A DNA stretch of 64,000 bases from Candidatus Bathyarchaeota archaeon (GCA_005888755.1 VBBQ01000025.1:26256-90255); one strand, 5' to 3'; positions 16,956-26,075 are shown, numbered from the stretch's first letter. The notes: generated by a model not told the origin, from the sequence alone. Numbers and translations: made by a program.

Positions 16956-17300
16956 CTAGATGTTCCAGCTTCGTTTAAGGACAGGCTTGATCCGGATATA
17001 GGTTCCGGGTCCCATGTATCCGGTATGCTTGACGATGTCCGCTTTTCCTTGTATCTTAATCCCGCGCGGCGCCCAGGGTTTCATCGTCTTGAGATCATCC
17101 ACAACGAACGAGGCTCGAGGATTCTCAAGTACGTTCTTGTACTTCATGGTGTTCATGACGTCCCGGCCGCTGACATAGACGTACTCACCATCGGTATCGA
17201 AGCTGACAGCGGCAACATCCGGCCTTCCTGACTTGGACGATGTTCCGATTCTGGCTAGCGGCTGAGATTTCAGATACGCAATCTCTTTCTCACTGAACAA
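16956..17300 (-). CDS. PPOX-class F420/FMN-dependent oxidoreductase-like protein
   Basis: A 114-residue split-barrel protein. FSEKEIAYLKSQPLARIGTS followed by SGRPDVAAVSFDTDGEYVYV and NPRASFVVDDL match the pyridoxamine-phosphate-oxidase-like F420-binding subgroup. It probably reduces a small substrate with F420 or FMN. The start is TTG at 17300. It is one of two such proteins in the window. Confidence 0.8.
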   Translation of the reverse strand: MFSEKEIAYLKSQPLARIGTSSKSGRPDVAAVSFDTDGEYVYVSGRDVMNTMKYKNVLENPRASFVVDDLKTMKPWAPRGIKIQGKADIVKHTGYMGPGTYIRIKPVLKRSWNI

Positions 17301-17395
17301 TAGTCACAGCTCTTGATAGGAGATCATCTTCGTCTTCGTATAAGGCTGTCTCGCTGTCATCAAGCTTGCGGACGTTTGTGACAGGGAAGTCTGAA

Positions 17396-18223
17396 TTATT
17401 TCTGGAACTGTGCCATGCTGCTTTGTAAAGGTCCGGGTTCCTTGGACAATTCTTTCCAGTCAAGTTCGGCGAGTCCTGCGAGCCGTCGGAATTCGTTCAC
17501 AGACCCGGGCCCGAAACCGGCGAAATGGTTGTTGAAGAAGATGAAGCCCTGTTTGAACAGACTCGACTTTTCCTCTAGAGCAGTGTACCATTTCCGCATC
17601 GTCTCCCCCTGGTCCCTCTGTTTCTCGCCAAAATTTGTTATCGAACGATCGCCCACCATCCGCAAATACGCCACATTAGAGGTGGCCTCAGGTGGAGCAG
17701 AAGCATACTGGTTCTCGGACCAGACTAGGCTGACTTTGTTTTTCTTCAGCAGCTCGTAGGTGTCGGGCTTGAACCACGATTTGTTACGGAATTCAATAGC
17801 ATGGACATAGCTCTTGTCAGTTAGTGCGAGAAAGGTCTCCAGAGCCTCCTTGTCTTTCTTGTAGTTGAACGAGGGCGGGAGCTGAATCACCAATGCTCCG
17901 AGTTTTTCTCTCAACTCGGACATTGCCTTGTAAAACCGTTCTAGTTGCGCCTGACTGTCTCGCAGTTTCAGCTCGTGCGTTATTTTCTTTGGAAATTTCG
18001 CCGTGAAGAGGAAACCCTCAGGGGTCATACGTTTCCAATTGGCGACCATGAAAGGAGAAGGCGTCCGATAGTAACTCGAATCAATTTCGACGGCATTGAA
18101 AACTTGTGAATACATCCGAAGATAATCAGCAGGCTTCGTGTCCCTAGGATAGAAGGGGCCGACCCAGTCCTGGTAGGACCAGCCGCTGCACCCGATTCTC
18201 AGCTTCTTTGGATCAAAAGACAA
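17396..18223 (-). CDS. DUF72 (YecE-like) TIM-barrel protein, paralogue A
   Basis: A 275-residue protein. LRIGCSGWSYQDWVGPFYPR at the start, FNAVEIDSSYYRTPS, FLFTAKFPKKITHE and LGALVIQLPPSF are the characteristic DUF72 blocks. The fold is a TIM barrel; the biochemical role is unsettled. A second, shorter paralogue lies at 32987-33697. It sits downstream of the KaiC-like gene on the same strand (53-nt gap). Confidence 0.9.
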   Translation of the reverse strand: MSFDPKKLRIGCSGWSYQDWVGPFYPRDTKPADYLRMYSQVFNAVEIDSSYYRTPSPFMVANWKRMTPEGFLFTAKFPKKITHELKLRDSQAQLERFYKAMSELREKLGALVIQLPPSFNYKKDKEALETFLALTDKSYVHAIEFRNKSWFKPDTYELLKKNKVSLVWSENQYASAPPEATSNVAYLRMVGDRSITNFGEKQRDQGETMRKWYTALEEKSSLFKQGFIFFNNHFAGFGPGSVNEFRRLAGLAELDWKELSKEPGPLQSSMAQFQK

Positions 18224-18276
18224 AGGGTCCTGACAGTGCTCTAGGAGGTTGTTAAAAGACTCTTGACCGCCAACAC

Positions 18277-19101
18277 CTAGAACATAGGTGTGTTAGAGAA
18301 CACGATACCCTGCTGCGTGATCTGGTAGAAGTATCCTCGTGAAGGTGTCGGATTACGCCCGATTCTCAAAACCTTCAACGTGCCCCCTTTCAACAAGACC
18401 TCTCCCTGTCGTTTCCTCATCTCGATTACGCCGTCCGCCAGGTTCGCGGTCGCGTTTTCCACGTTTACATCTACGACCTCCGTATGTAAGACCGAGATCG
18501 TTACTGCTCTCGCGATCTGTGTTGCAAAACGCATCACCTGAACATACTGGTAGACACGTCTTGCTTCCGCTAGAAGGAAAAATGGTGTGATGGAGTCCAT
18601 CACGATTACCTTAGGCCCGACGCTTGGCTTCATCGCAAAGCTTCTCCCGAGGGCGAGGAGATCCTGAAACTTCAACGTCTCTTCCAAGATATCACCCGGC
18701 TCCATTTTGGGAAGCGACTCGGCTAGCTTCTGAGCTCCGAGCGAGAACATGTCGACAAATTCGAGACGTCCTTCCTCTTCGATCTTCGTCACCGCGATGT
18801 GATGGTCCTCGAGACCTAGCTTGACCACATCAGCGGGATCGTCTATGCAGTAGTAGAGGAGCTGGCACCCTTGACGAAGGAAATTCGCAACTAGTTCTCG
18901 GACGAGAGCAGATTTGCCGCTTCCAATCGGGCCCATCAGCGCTACACTGGACGGCCGAGGGAAACCTCCTCCGCTGACCTTGTCAAGAATAGGGATGCCC
19001 GTTGGCTGCACTGCCTCTATTCTATGATCAACTGGGGACGGTTTCAAAGGTCGCTGTTTTCCTTGTCCACCAGACAAGTGCTCTAGTTCGAAAGGGGCCA
19101 T
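18277..19101 (-). CDS. KaiC/RadA-like RecA-fold ATPase
   Basis: A 274-residue single-domain protein with Walker A GPIGSGKS (residues 57-64), Walker B VIVMD (about 165-169) and the GIPILDKVSGGGFPRPSSVA lead-in typical of archaeal KaiC-like/GvpD-like ATPases. These act as signalling ATPases, often coupled to taxis or regulation. Residues 82-90 carry an aspartate pair (CIDDP). No second KaiC domain is present. The flanking PAP2 and DUF72 genes give no clear functional clue. Confidence 0.85.
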   Translation of the reverse strand: MAPFELEHLSGGQGKQRPLKPSPVDHRIEAVQPTGIPILDKVSGGGFPRPSSVALMGPIGSGKSALVRELVANFLRQGCQLLYYCIDDPADVVKLGLEDHHIAVTKIEEEGRLEFVDMFSLGAQKLAESLPKMEPGDILEETLKFQDLLALGRSFAMKPSVGPKVIVMDSITPFFLLAEARRVYQYVQVMRFATQIARAVTISVLHTEVVDVNVENATANLADGVIEMRKRQGEVLLKGGTLKVLRIGRNPTPSRGYFYQITQQGIVFSNTPMF

Positions 19102-19133
19102 GTAACTTGGACCTGTATCCTAAAGTGACAGTA

Positions 19134-19784
19134 TCATTTGCTCGACCGGAGTTTCGCCAGGCCCAGAACGAACGTCCCGCAGAATATTCCCAGAAAGACT
19201 CCGCCGAGAACGTCACTTGGGAAGTGCAATCCCAAGATTACCATTGAGACCCCTGTAGAGATCGCGAGGACAATGAAGGGAATACGCCAAGCTGCATACC
19301 TAGACCATATCACGGTGGCGACCGTAAAGGCGTTTGTCGTATGTCCCGAAGGGAATCCAGGATTGGTAGGAATTTCACCGCGCGCAGATATTCCGAGTGA
19401 AGGTATCTGGAATGGTCTTGGAAGGTTGAACGCCGCTTTCAACAGGTCCGTCAGAGCCATTGCTGTAACGATCGCCACGGCCAGTATCAGCGAACTGGTC
19501 CATTCATTGCTATCTTTGCGGAAGACATAGAGCCAGAAAACCAGTGGGACCCAGATGAGATCACCCACTGTCGCTATTCCATAGATTAGAGGTACAAGGG
19601 TATTACCGGATATGAGATTGTAGAGGGCATTAGAGAGGTACATGTCTGCAGATGTTCCGAGTATCCGGAGACCAAGCAACGCAACGACGAATCCTATGAT
19701 ACAAGCTAGGATTACTCGTTCTGCGGCCCGCAGGCTCTTGACCCAGGACCTTAGGTCCAGCCCTGCTCTTCCTAGTAGAGACAT
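19134..19784 (-). CDS. PAP2-family membrane phosphatase
   Basis: A 216-residue protein with six hydrophobic helices and the three PAP2 motifs: KAAFNLPRP (residues 116-124), PSGHT (145-149) and a histidine/aspartate pair in LGLHFPSD (His187, Asp191). It probably dephosphorylates isoprenoid or lipid phosphates on the outer membrane face. It lies 32 nt upstream of the KaiC-like gene. Confidence 0.9.
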   Translation of the reverse strand: MSLLGRAGLDLRSWVKSLRAAERVILACIIGFVVALLGLRILGTSADMYLSNALYNLISGNTLVPLIYGIATVGDLIWVPLVFWLYVFRKDSNEWTSSLILAVAIVTAMALTDLLKAAFNLPRPFQIPSLGISARGEIPTNPGFPSGHTTNAFTVATVIWSRYAAWRIPFIVLAISTGVSMVILGLHFPSDVLGGVFLGIFCGTFVLGLAKLRSSK

Positions 19785-19835
19785 CTGGAAGAGCCTAGTT
19801 GATCAGTTGTCATAATGTGAGTGGCCTGAGCCCTC

Positions 19836-19846
19836 ACTTTTATTAG
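19836..19846 (+). promoter_or_regulatory. TATA-like box of the PRPP synthase gene
   Basis: CTTTTATTAG lies about 27-37 nt upstream of the ATG at 19873, consistent with a leaderless transcript. Confidence 0.45.
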
Positions 19847-19872
19847 CACCGCACGGGCGGTCTCGTTCTCCC

Positions 19873-20769
19873 ATGCTCATACTAGGCGGCTCCGCGAGCC
19901 AACCGCTCGCGGAGAAAGTCGCAAAGGAACTCGGCCAAGAAGCTGGGCAGTTGGAAATCAAACGTTTTCCGGACGGCGAAAAATATCTCCGAATTCATGG
20001 TGACGTCAAGGATCAGGACGTCGTAGCGGTTCAGTCTCTCTATCGAACACCTGATGAGTACATATTCGAACTTCTCCTGTTGATCGATACGCTCAGAGAC
20101 ATGGGGGCCCACTCTATCACGGTCGTAGCCCCATACCTCGCCTACGCTCGGCAAGACTCTCGATTCTATCCGGGGGAAGCAGTCAGCTCTGCATCGGTAG
20201 CTAGGCTTCTAGAAGCTGCGGGAACAACATCGTTCCTTACAATTGACTGCCACCTTCACAGGCTGGGAGATGTTGCGAAGGTCTTCAAGATCCCGGCCCG
20301 CAACCTCACCGCAATGCATGAACTGGGAAAGTACGCACGAGATCATTTCAAACCACACAACCCTATCGTGATCGGGCCCGATGAGGAGGCTGGCCAGTGG
20401 GCTGCGGTCGTGGCGAAGGAGCTGGACGCTGAGCACACGGCGTTTCGGAAAGTACGAGTTCGAAAAGAGGGCATGACTGCTTCAAAGGTGGAAGTTGATA
20501 CGGGAGGTGTGGAGTTGAAGGGCCGAGACGCAGTTTTCGCTGACGACATCATCAGCACGGGTGGAACTATAGCGGAGGCGGCGAAGGCTTGTAAGAAAAA
20601 GGGAGCGAGACGCGTCTTCGTGCTCTGTACCCACCCTGTTCTCGCAGACGGTGCCCTCGACCGGATCAAGAAAGCTGGAGCGGTGAAAGTGATCGGCACT
20701 GATACGATGCCGAGCCCGATAAGCAAGGTGTCGGTCGCACCTGTCATCGCTGCAGCGCTGAAGAGCTAA
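19873..20769 (+). CDS. prs: Ribose-phosphate pyrophosphokinase (PRPP synthase)
   Basis: A 298-residue enzyme that makes PRPP from ribose 5-phosphate and ATP for nucleotide, histidine and tryptophan synthesis. Visible motifs are ELGQEAGQLEIKRFPDGEKY, the catalytic flexible loop region APYLAYARQDSRF, and the PRPP-binding loop DDIISTGGTI. The length matches archaeal class III enzymes. The PfkB-family sugar kinase downstream could supply ribose 5-phosphate. Probably leaderless. Confidence 0.96.
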   Translation: MLILGGSASQPLAEKVAKELGQEAGQLEIKRFPDGEKYLRIHGDVKDQDVVAVQSLYRTPDEYIFELLLLIDTLRDMGAHSITVVAPYLAYARQDSRFYPGEAVSSASVARLLEAAGTTSFLTIDCHLHRLGDVAKVFKIPARNLTAMHELGKYARDHFKPHNPIVIGPDEEAGQWAAVVAKELDAEHTAFRKVRVRKEGMTASKVEVDTGGVELKGRDAVFADDIISTGGTIAEAAKACKKKGARRVFVLCTHPVLADGALDRIKKAGAVKVIGTDTMPSPISKVSVAPVIAAALKS

Positions 20770-20830
20770 AAGCACATTTCCACCTGCGATGACGCGGCGT
20801 TGTCCACTGTGACGGGGAGAGAGGCATAGT

Positions 20831-21778
20831 TTGCTGCCGGACCTCGTTGTTACTGGAGCCTTAAACTGGGACGTCAACCTCTTCGTCAAGCGTCTTCCCC
20901 GACCCGGAGAAGAAGTGGTCGTGGAGAAGGTTGACCGGGTCCCGGGAGGAAAAGGCGGGAATGTCTCGGTTGCAGCATCTCGAATCCTCGGCCAGAGAAA
21001 AGTGGCCTTGCTGGCCTGTGTCGGAAAGGATGAGATCGGCAAGAGACAGTTGTCGATTCTCAAACAGGACGGAGTGGACACGTCTGCAGTCCAGACGTTG
21101 ATCAAACTTGAGTCGGGACAAGCATACATTACAGTTGACGAGAAGGGTAGGAACAATATTGAGACCCATTTCGGGGCAAATGCTGGGCTGAAGCGGGACC
21201 ACATCATGCTCCCAGAGGTCCAGAATCTCTTCGGTAATTGCCGGATGATGGTCGTCATAGACCCACCGCGACACGTCGCCGGGAGAATCCTCTCGGAAGG
21301 ACGCCGCCTCCGACGATCCGTCCTCTGGCATCCAGGCGTCTTGACAAGATTCGGAATGGAAGAGTTTACTGGCGAAATGGAGGGTTTGGACTATTTGGTC
21401 CTCAATGAACATGAGGCGCTGGCATTTTCCGGAACACGCACTCTAGCAGAATCTGTCTCCGCTTTCAATAAGGTCGCGCCGAAAATGAGGATTATCGTTA
21501 CGTTAGGAGGCAAGGGGTTCGCGTTTTATGATAAGGGGAAGCAGTTGAGGATGAAGAGTGTCGATCTAGCGAAAATGGGACGGAAGATCGTTAACACAAC
21601 AGGTTGTGGAGACGCGTTTGTCGGAGCGTTCGCAGCCTACAAGGTCCTAGGCCTTGCAGACATCGAGGCGCTGAAGCACGGAAACATGGCAGCAGCCCTC
21701 AAGGCGGGTAAACCAGAAACCAGGGGAAGCCCGACCCGGAAAGAGCTTGAAGAGTTCTACCAGAAATATCCGGCCTAG
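20831..21778 (+). CDS. PfkB-family carbohydrate kinase (ribokinase-like)
   Basis: A 315-residue protein. The PfkB signatures are VPGGKGGNVSVAASRILGQ (residues 37-55) and the C-terminal NTTGCGDAFVGAFAAYKVLG with the catalytic aspartate. It phosphorylates a sugar or nucleoside; ribose is an attractive guess because prs lies 62 nt upstream on the same strand. The start is TTG at 20831 with a strong GGGGAGAGAGG site upstream. Confidence 0.88.
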   Translation: MLPDLVVTGALNWDVNLFVKRLPRPGEEVVVEKVDRVPGGKGGNVSVAASRILGQRKVALLACVGKDEIGKRQLSILKQDGVDTSAVQTLIKLESGQAYITVDEKGRNNIETHFGANAGLKRDHIMLPEVQNLFGNCRMMVVIDPPRHVAGRILSEGRRLRRSVLWHPGVLTRFGMEEFTGEMEGLDYLVLNEHEALAFSGTRTLAESVSAFNKVAPKMRIIVTLGGKGFAFYDKGKQLRMKSVDLAKMGRKIVNTTGCGDAFVGAFAAYKVLGLADIEALKHGNMAAALKAGKPETRGSPTRKELEEFYQKYPA

Positions 21779-21890
21779 CTTTCCATCTCAACGGACGGTT
21801 CTGATCATATGTTTAGTTCCAATAAGAGTCTGTAGGGTTCACTTTAATTGGCAGAATGGCAATCGCTCCCTAACGGAGTATCGATGTGTT

Positions 21891-22997
21891 GTGAGTACTG
21901 TCGAGGTCGCAAAGTGGGATCAGGCTGTCGCATGGCTGTTAAAGAATGAGAATCCGAGCGTTCGATACTGGGCGCTCAAGGATATTCTCGGAAGATCCAA
22001 GACAGATACCGATGTTGTAGCAGCGTTGAATGGGATCCCATCTTGGGGTCCCGTTGCCGAATACTTGAGCGAACAACACCCAGCAGGATACTGGGGCGAT
22101 GCGGAAGACGTGTACTGGCCCAAGTGGAGGGCAACTGTTTGGGCGCTGATATTGTTGGCTGAAATGGGTGTCCCAGGGACGAATCCCTCGATCAAGAAAG
22201 GCAGCGAGTATTTTCTGCGGGTCATGGATGGGCAGGACCGTTCTTGGCCCCCACCGAAGTATCCGGACGAGGATTTGCGAGGATGGCGTTTAGTCTGGGA
22301 GCCCTGTGTAACGGGCAACATGGCACGGACGCTCGCTGAGTTCGGGTTTGAGAATGATCCTCGGGTGCGCGAGATGTTCGAATGGCTTGTAAAGCACCAG
22401 CGTGATGATGGAGGATGGAACTGCGACACGGAGGGACGAGACGGTAAGACGGTTCACCATAGCTCGTTCATGTCGACGATCGAACCCTTGTGGGCGTTTT
22501 CTTCCCTCGATCCTCAGAAATGGCCACGTGGCGGACGGGAAGCGGTGGAAAGAGGCGTGGAATTCATGCTTATGCACCACCTATTCAAGAGCGACAAGTC
22601 CGGCAAGGTGATTCAGCCGGAATGGACCGAATTGCATTTCCCTCTATTCTACTTCTATGACATTCTCCATGGATTACGAGTTGTGACAGCGCTTGGATTT
22701 GGTCGACAAGAGAGGACCAAAGATGCCGGGGAGTTGTTGCTGTCGAAACGGTTGCCGGATGGGACTTGGCCGATGGAAGCCACATACATTCGATCGCTGC
22801 GACGGAATTTCGTGAAGGACGCGAAGACGGGACAATGGAGTTCCGTGCAGGAGGAGGGCATTGACCGCTCCAACGTGTACAAGAGCACTGGAAAAGGAGT
22901 GGAGGTTCCGAGCATTTACGCAAGCTTGGGCGAGGTGGGCAAGGCCAATCCCTGGGTGACCCTGAACGCCCTTCGAGCCCTTAAGGGCCGCGAATAA
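21891..22997 (+). CDS. Prenyltransferase/squalene-cyclase-type alpha-alpha barrel repeat protein
   Basis: A protein of about 368 residues. Repeated motifs such as AGYWGDAEDVYWPKWRATVW, WLVKHQRDDGGWNCD and KRLPDGTWPMEA resemble the QW-type repeats of terpene cyclases and prenyltransferase alpha-alpha barrels. The DxDD catalytic motif of squalene-hopene cyclases is not seen, so enzymatic cyclisation is not supported. The start GTG at 21891 is chosen because a TATA-like CTTTAATTG at 21842-21850 precedes it; the longer reading from 21747 overlaps the kinase gene. Confidence 0.72.
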   Translation: MSTVEVAKWDQAVAWLLKNENPSVRYWALKDILGRSKTDTDVVAALNGIPSWGPVAEYLSEQHPAGYWGDAEDVYWPKWRATVWALILLAEMGVPGTNPSIKKGSEYFLRVMDGQDRSWPPPKYPDEDLRGWRLVWEPCVTGNMARTLAEFGFENDPRVREMFEWLVKHQRDDGGWNCDTEGRDGKTVHHSSFMSTIEPLWAFSSLDPQKWPRGGREAVERGVEFMLMHHLFKSDKSGKVIQPEWTELHFPLFYFYDILHGLRVVTALGFGRQERTKDAGELLLSKRLPDGTWPMEATYIRSLRRNFVKDAKTGQWSSVQEEGIDRSNVYKSTGKGVEVPSIYASLGEVGKANPWVTLNALRALKGRE

Positions 22998-23113
22998 CGG
23001 ATCACACAGCACAGCGACCGGTTGAATCGCGGATTGTTAGAATCGGCGGTTTTCACGAAGGAAGGAGGAACTGGGATGAGCCGGTGAACGTGGGAAACTC
23101 GGCGTTTCACGAA

Positions 23114-23140
23114 GGGCGGGGCGCGGGAAAAAACCGCCCC
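23114..23140 (+). terminator. GC-rich hairpin with A-run loop
   Basis: GGGGCG (23118-23123) pairs with CGCCCC (23135-23140) around an A-rich loop; a second register GGGCGG/CCGCCC overlaps it. It lies about 120 nt after the repeat-protein gene. It could end that transcript or be a structured RNA element. Confidence 0.35.
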
Positions 23141-23153
23141 AGGGGGTCACATA

Positions 23154-23238
23154 ATAGTTATCAGAAAAAAATAGTTACAGAAAAGAAAAGCTACGTAAGA
23201 ACAAAAGTTACGAGAAAAGAAATGTTTCGAAAAAGATT
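23154..23238 (+). repeat. Purine-rich imperfect tandem repeat, ~17-nt unit
   Basis: Five degenerate units of 16-17 nt, each beginning like AGTTAC and continuing with a GAGAAAAGAAA-type purine run, lie in the 370-nt space between 22997 and 23369. The period is not a multiple of three, so coding is unlikely. No other gene was found in this space. Confidence 0.5.
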
Positions 23239-23368
23239 GTGCTGTATGGTCCTTTCAAATCGGCACTAGCGTCGAACGTGTCCAAGCATATCGATGGATG
23301 TGTGCATCTAGCTACCCTGCTAGATAACGACTCGATTGTGTCTCGGACGGCCCGAAGTGGGCTCTGCC

Positions 23369-23650
23369 ATGGGCTTCCTGGTAAGGTTCGAGAGAATCGT
23401 CAAGTCGTTGATGAGCCTCGTCTTAATCGTAGGCTTTGCCGGCACCCTCTTCCTTCTATTCATCTTCCTCACCACGCCTCCAATAACGACGATTACGGAA
23501 ACGGGTGTTGGGGTCCAAGGCATCTACACCTACAAGATTACGAATATCCCCGTTCAGGGGGTTCCTTTCTTCTGGGTCTTTACAAGCCTGATCTCATTGT
23601 CTGCAGGGCACACGTACAAGTCTTGCCAAGCATCTCTTCCTCCACGCTAA
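23369..23650 (+). CDS. Small two-TM membrane protein
   Basis: A protein of about 93 residues. One clear membrane helix (SLVLIVGFAGTLFLLFIFLT) and a weaker second hydrophobic segment (VPFFWVFTSLISLSAG) are seen, with an extracytoplasmic loop rich in Thr/Ile between them. The ATG at 23369 is preferred to an upstream in-frame start at 23336. No family is recognised. Confidence 0.4.
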   Translation: MGFLVRFERIVKSLMSLVLIVGFAGTLFLLFIFLTTPPITTITETGVGVQGIYTYKITNIPVQGVPFFWVFTSLISLSAGHTYKSCQASLPPR

Positions 23651-23728
23651 GGGCAATCATCCGCCCACGGCGGTAGCAGACCCGAACTATACTTAGAAAG
23701 CACCACTGGAGTGCAGATACAGGACAGT

Positions 23729-23893
23729 CTAGCTCTTCATTTCCGATTTCGCGGTGGACGGGACTTTCTGCTCCTTCCAAGTCGATCCGCAAACGTGGCA
23801 GTTGTGATACCTAAACTCGTCCGTTTCTCCAGATGAACGGCTGCAAGGACCCGTGGTGCTGCAGACGGGACACGTGTGGGTTGTCTGCTCCAA
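23729..23893 (-). CDS. 54-residue zinc-ribbon protein downstream of the M24 peptidase
   Basis: A short frame of 54 codons starts with TTG at 23893, 21 nt after the M24 peptidase stop codon and on the same strand. It has paired cysteines CPVC (residues 8-11) and CHVC (32-35) with an extra cysteine at 17, as in a zinc ribbon, and a Thr/Ser/Lys-rich tail. Probably an operon partner of the peptidase; function unknown. Confidence 0.55.
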   Translation of the reverse strand: MEQTTHTCPVCSTTGPCSRSSGETDEFRYHNCHVCGSTWKEQKVPSTAKSEMKS

Positions 23894-23914
23894 CGTATTG
23901 GTCGATTCCGAGTG

Positions 23915-25111
23915 TTATCCGACCCTGATTATGTCTTCCTGTGGCTTAGATAGTTGTCGGTAGCCGCTCGCCGTGACCAGGACATCCTGTTCCAGATTGC
24001 ATGTTCCAAGCTTGCTTGTGACTGAAGGTTCGATCGTAAAGACCATGTCCTTCTGAACCGGCTTCTCCACCTGCTTACCGTACCTGTTCGGCCACCTTGG
24101 ACCGAGTAGCGGCCCGATCTCATGGGTACTCCGGCCCAATACGTGTCCCAGAGCATGCTTGTACTCCGGATAGCCTTTCTTGACGATTAGTTTTCTGCCG
24201 GCACTATCGATCTTGTAACCTACAGTCCCTGGCTTCAGGGTTGCGAGAGCGGCATCGTTTGCAGCTCTAGCAGTCTCGAACATGCGCTTCACCGAGCTAG
24301 GAATATTTCCGGGCCCAACGAAGTAGACTCGCTGGATGTCACTACAATAGCCTTCATAGTTGACTCCGAAATCGAGTTTGACGAAATCGCCGTTCCGAAT
24401 AGTGGTGTTGTGATAGCCTATGTGGCCCATGGGATCGCCTCCAACGTTCACGGATGGACAACGGTCAAAAGCCCAGGCGGTCGATAGCCCCCTTTGGGCG
24501 AGAAGTTTGTGCGCGAACTCGTGTACATACCTGTCCTTCTTGCCGGGTCTGATAGCACTCTCGACCTCGTCATAGACCTTCTCGCACTCGACTATCGCTT
24601 TCTTTAACAGTTCAACTTCCTCAGGGACAAGCCTCGCACGCAACGCAATAGCCAAGTCCTCCCCTGACACGAACCGTTTGGAATATCCCTTCAGTGCCCG
24701 TTTGAGATATGCTTCCATGCCGCTCGTTATACCATCTGCAGCGCCTTCGTCGTAACTTGAGTTGACGGCGATGCTCTTCGGCTTCCTTCTTCCGATTATC
24801 TGTTTCAGTTTGGGAGCGGCGCCCTCGCTTGCGTATCCAACGACCTCGTCGTAGAACTTGTTCTGCTTGATCGTGTCGACCTCCAGGCTTCCGACAACAG
24901 CGGTCTTTGTTCCATCTTGGTCGATTATCGCCGCGGACCTCCATGTCAGATCGCTGAACCTAAGATCCTGAGCTAGTGGATCCTCATTCCCTTCCCGGGT
25001 GAACGTGATCCAGATGTCTATTCCCTGTTCCCTCATTGTTTGCTGAATCCATTTCAGCTTCTTCCGGAGAAATTCCATCTTGAGGGGGACTTTGTCGAGC
25101 TTCACGAGCAA
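23915..25111 (-). CDS. pepQ: M24-family (Xaa-Pro aminopeptidase/dipeptidase-like) metallopeptidase
   Basis: A 398-residue protein with an N-terminal creatinase-type domain and a C-terminal pita-bread catalytic domain. Metal ligands of M24 enzymes are visible: VKLDFGVNYEGYCSDIQRVY (two aspartates), KHALGHVLGRSTHE (histidine), FTIEPSV and LEQDVLVT (two glutamates). It probably cleaves X-Pro bonds in cytosolic peptides. The start is TTG at 25111; a later GTG or ATG is possible. Confidence 0.9.
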   Translation of the reverse strand: MLVKLDKVPLKMEFLRKKLKWIQQTMREQGIDIWITFTREGNEDPLAQDLRFSDLTWRSAAIIDQDGTKTAVVGSLEVDTIKQNKFYDEVVGYASEGAAPKLKQIIGRRKPKSIAVNSSYDEGAADGITSGMEAYLKRALKGYSKRFVSGEDLAIALRARLVPEEVELLKKAIVECEKVYDEVESAIRPGKKDRYVHEFAHKLLAQRGLSTAWAFDRCPSVNVGGDPMGHIGYHNTTIRNGDFVKLDFGVNYEGYCSDIQRVYFVGPGNIPSSVKRMFETARAANDAALATLKPGTVGYKIDSAGRKLIVKKGYPEYKHALGHVLGRSTHEIGPLLGPRWPNRYGKQVEKPVQKDMVFTIEPSVTSKLGTCNLEQDVLVTASGYRQLSKPQEDIIRVG

Positions 25112-25236
25112 TCACCCTCACGAGAGTCGACTTATTGCTTTCTGTTCCGACGACTTTTACACGCGTCACCCGTGAGGATAGAACTCCAACCATGGGACCT
25201 CTTTACCGTGGAGTCAAGCTCGACCGAACGCCAAGG

Positions 25237-25245
25237 CTATTAGTA
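25237..25245 (+). promoter_or_regulatory. TATA-like box of the broken cupin-fold gene
   Basis: CTATTAGTA lies 23-31 nt upstream of an ATG at 25268, which marks that ATG as the original start of a leaderless gene. Confidence 0.4.
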
Positions 25246-25267
25246 CTGGACTCCTGAAATCAACACG

Positions 25268-25854
25268 ATGCAAACGGAGCACTACTCGACCAGCCAATTC
25301 GCCAAGGACGTCGACACGATCTTCCGGAATACTCAAACGAGTCAGAAGTTCTGAGACATATCAAACTGCTTCTTGAGAAACTCATCCAGAGCCCCGGATC
25401 GATTCCATCCGAAGCCTTCACGCCGAGAAAGGACAGATTCGCGATGAACCTCATTCATATGCCAAGGGACGAGGCGTTCTCCATAATTGGAGGAGTCTGG
25501 CATCCTGGCCAGACAACTCCAATCCACGACCACCTCACATGGGCGCTTATCGGGGTCTATGATGGCGAAGAGCGGGAAGCGCTGTTCCGCAGAACCGACG
25601 ATGGTTCAAATTCCAAGATTGCGAAGATCGAGAAGGTTAGCGAGAAGATCAACACCAAAGGACACGTGACAGTTCTGGGCCACCGTGGCATCCACAGAGT
25701 CGACAATATTTCAGGAAAATCCACAACGAGCATTCACGTCTATGGCCGTGATATCGGCTATGCGGAACGACACAGCTACGACCCGGTTACCGGAGAGATA
25801 GGTAGGTTTGTTTCTGGATACTGCAACGTCCTCCGAGACACAGAACGATTCTAG
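25268..25854 (+). pseudogene. Cysteine-dioxygenase-like cupin protein, frame broken near codon 25
   Basis: From the ATG at 25268 the first 28 codons (YSTSQFAKDVDTIFRNT...) run into TGA, while the frame from about 25335 continues through a helix (NESEVLRHIKLLLEKLIQ) into the cupin core from 25444: FSIIGGVWHPGQTTPIHDHL (metal ligands HxH) and a second histidine motif in LGHRGIHRVDN. Together they equal one cysteine-dioxygenase-type thiol dioxygenase of about 190 residues. A one-base frame change near 25330-25340 separates them. Either the gene is inactive, the start is a downstream ATG at 25444, or the base is a sequence error. Confidence 0.6.
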
Positions 25855-26075
25855 AAGTTCTCCGCAGACGTCAACTCCTTGAAACCAAGACTTCGTTGCT
25901 TCTCAGTCTCATGACTTGACGTTGTGCCTCAAGCTCGCCGGGGAACTGTCCGAGCAGAAAACGTTTGAGGGGCCATGGCATCCGCAAGGTCGTTTTTTCA
26001 TATACGATGAATAGTGCCCAGCTGAACGAGAAGACAAATCCCGTTAGCTCTTCACGCTCCTAGTTCCGTGGTAGA
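25855..26075. other. Intergenic region, no clear gene
   Basis: A reverse-strand frame is open from 26059 to 25871 (one hydrophobic segment, then a basic helix), but it has no ATG, GTG or TTG at its beginning. No terminator, RNA or repeat was recognised. Confidence 0.3.

Noticed and set aside
20482..21258. 258-codon reverse frame across prs and the kinase gene
   Set aside because: It crosses two intact genes with clear active-site motifs; no protein-like pattern in the translation.
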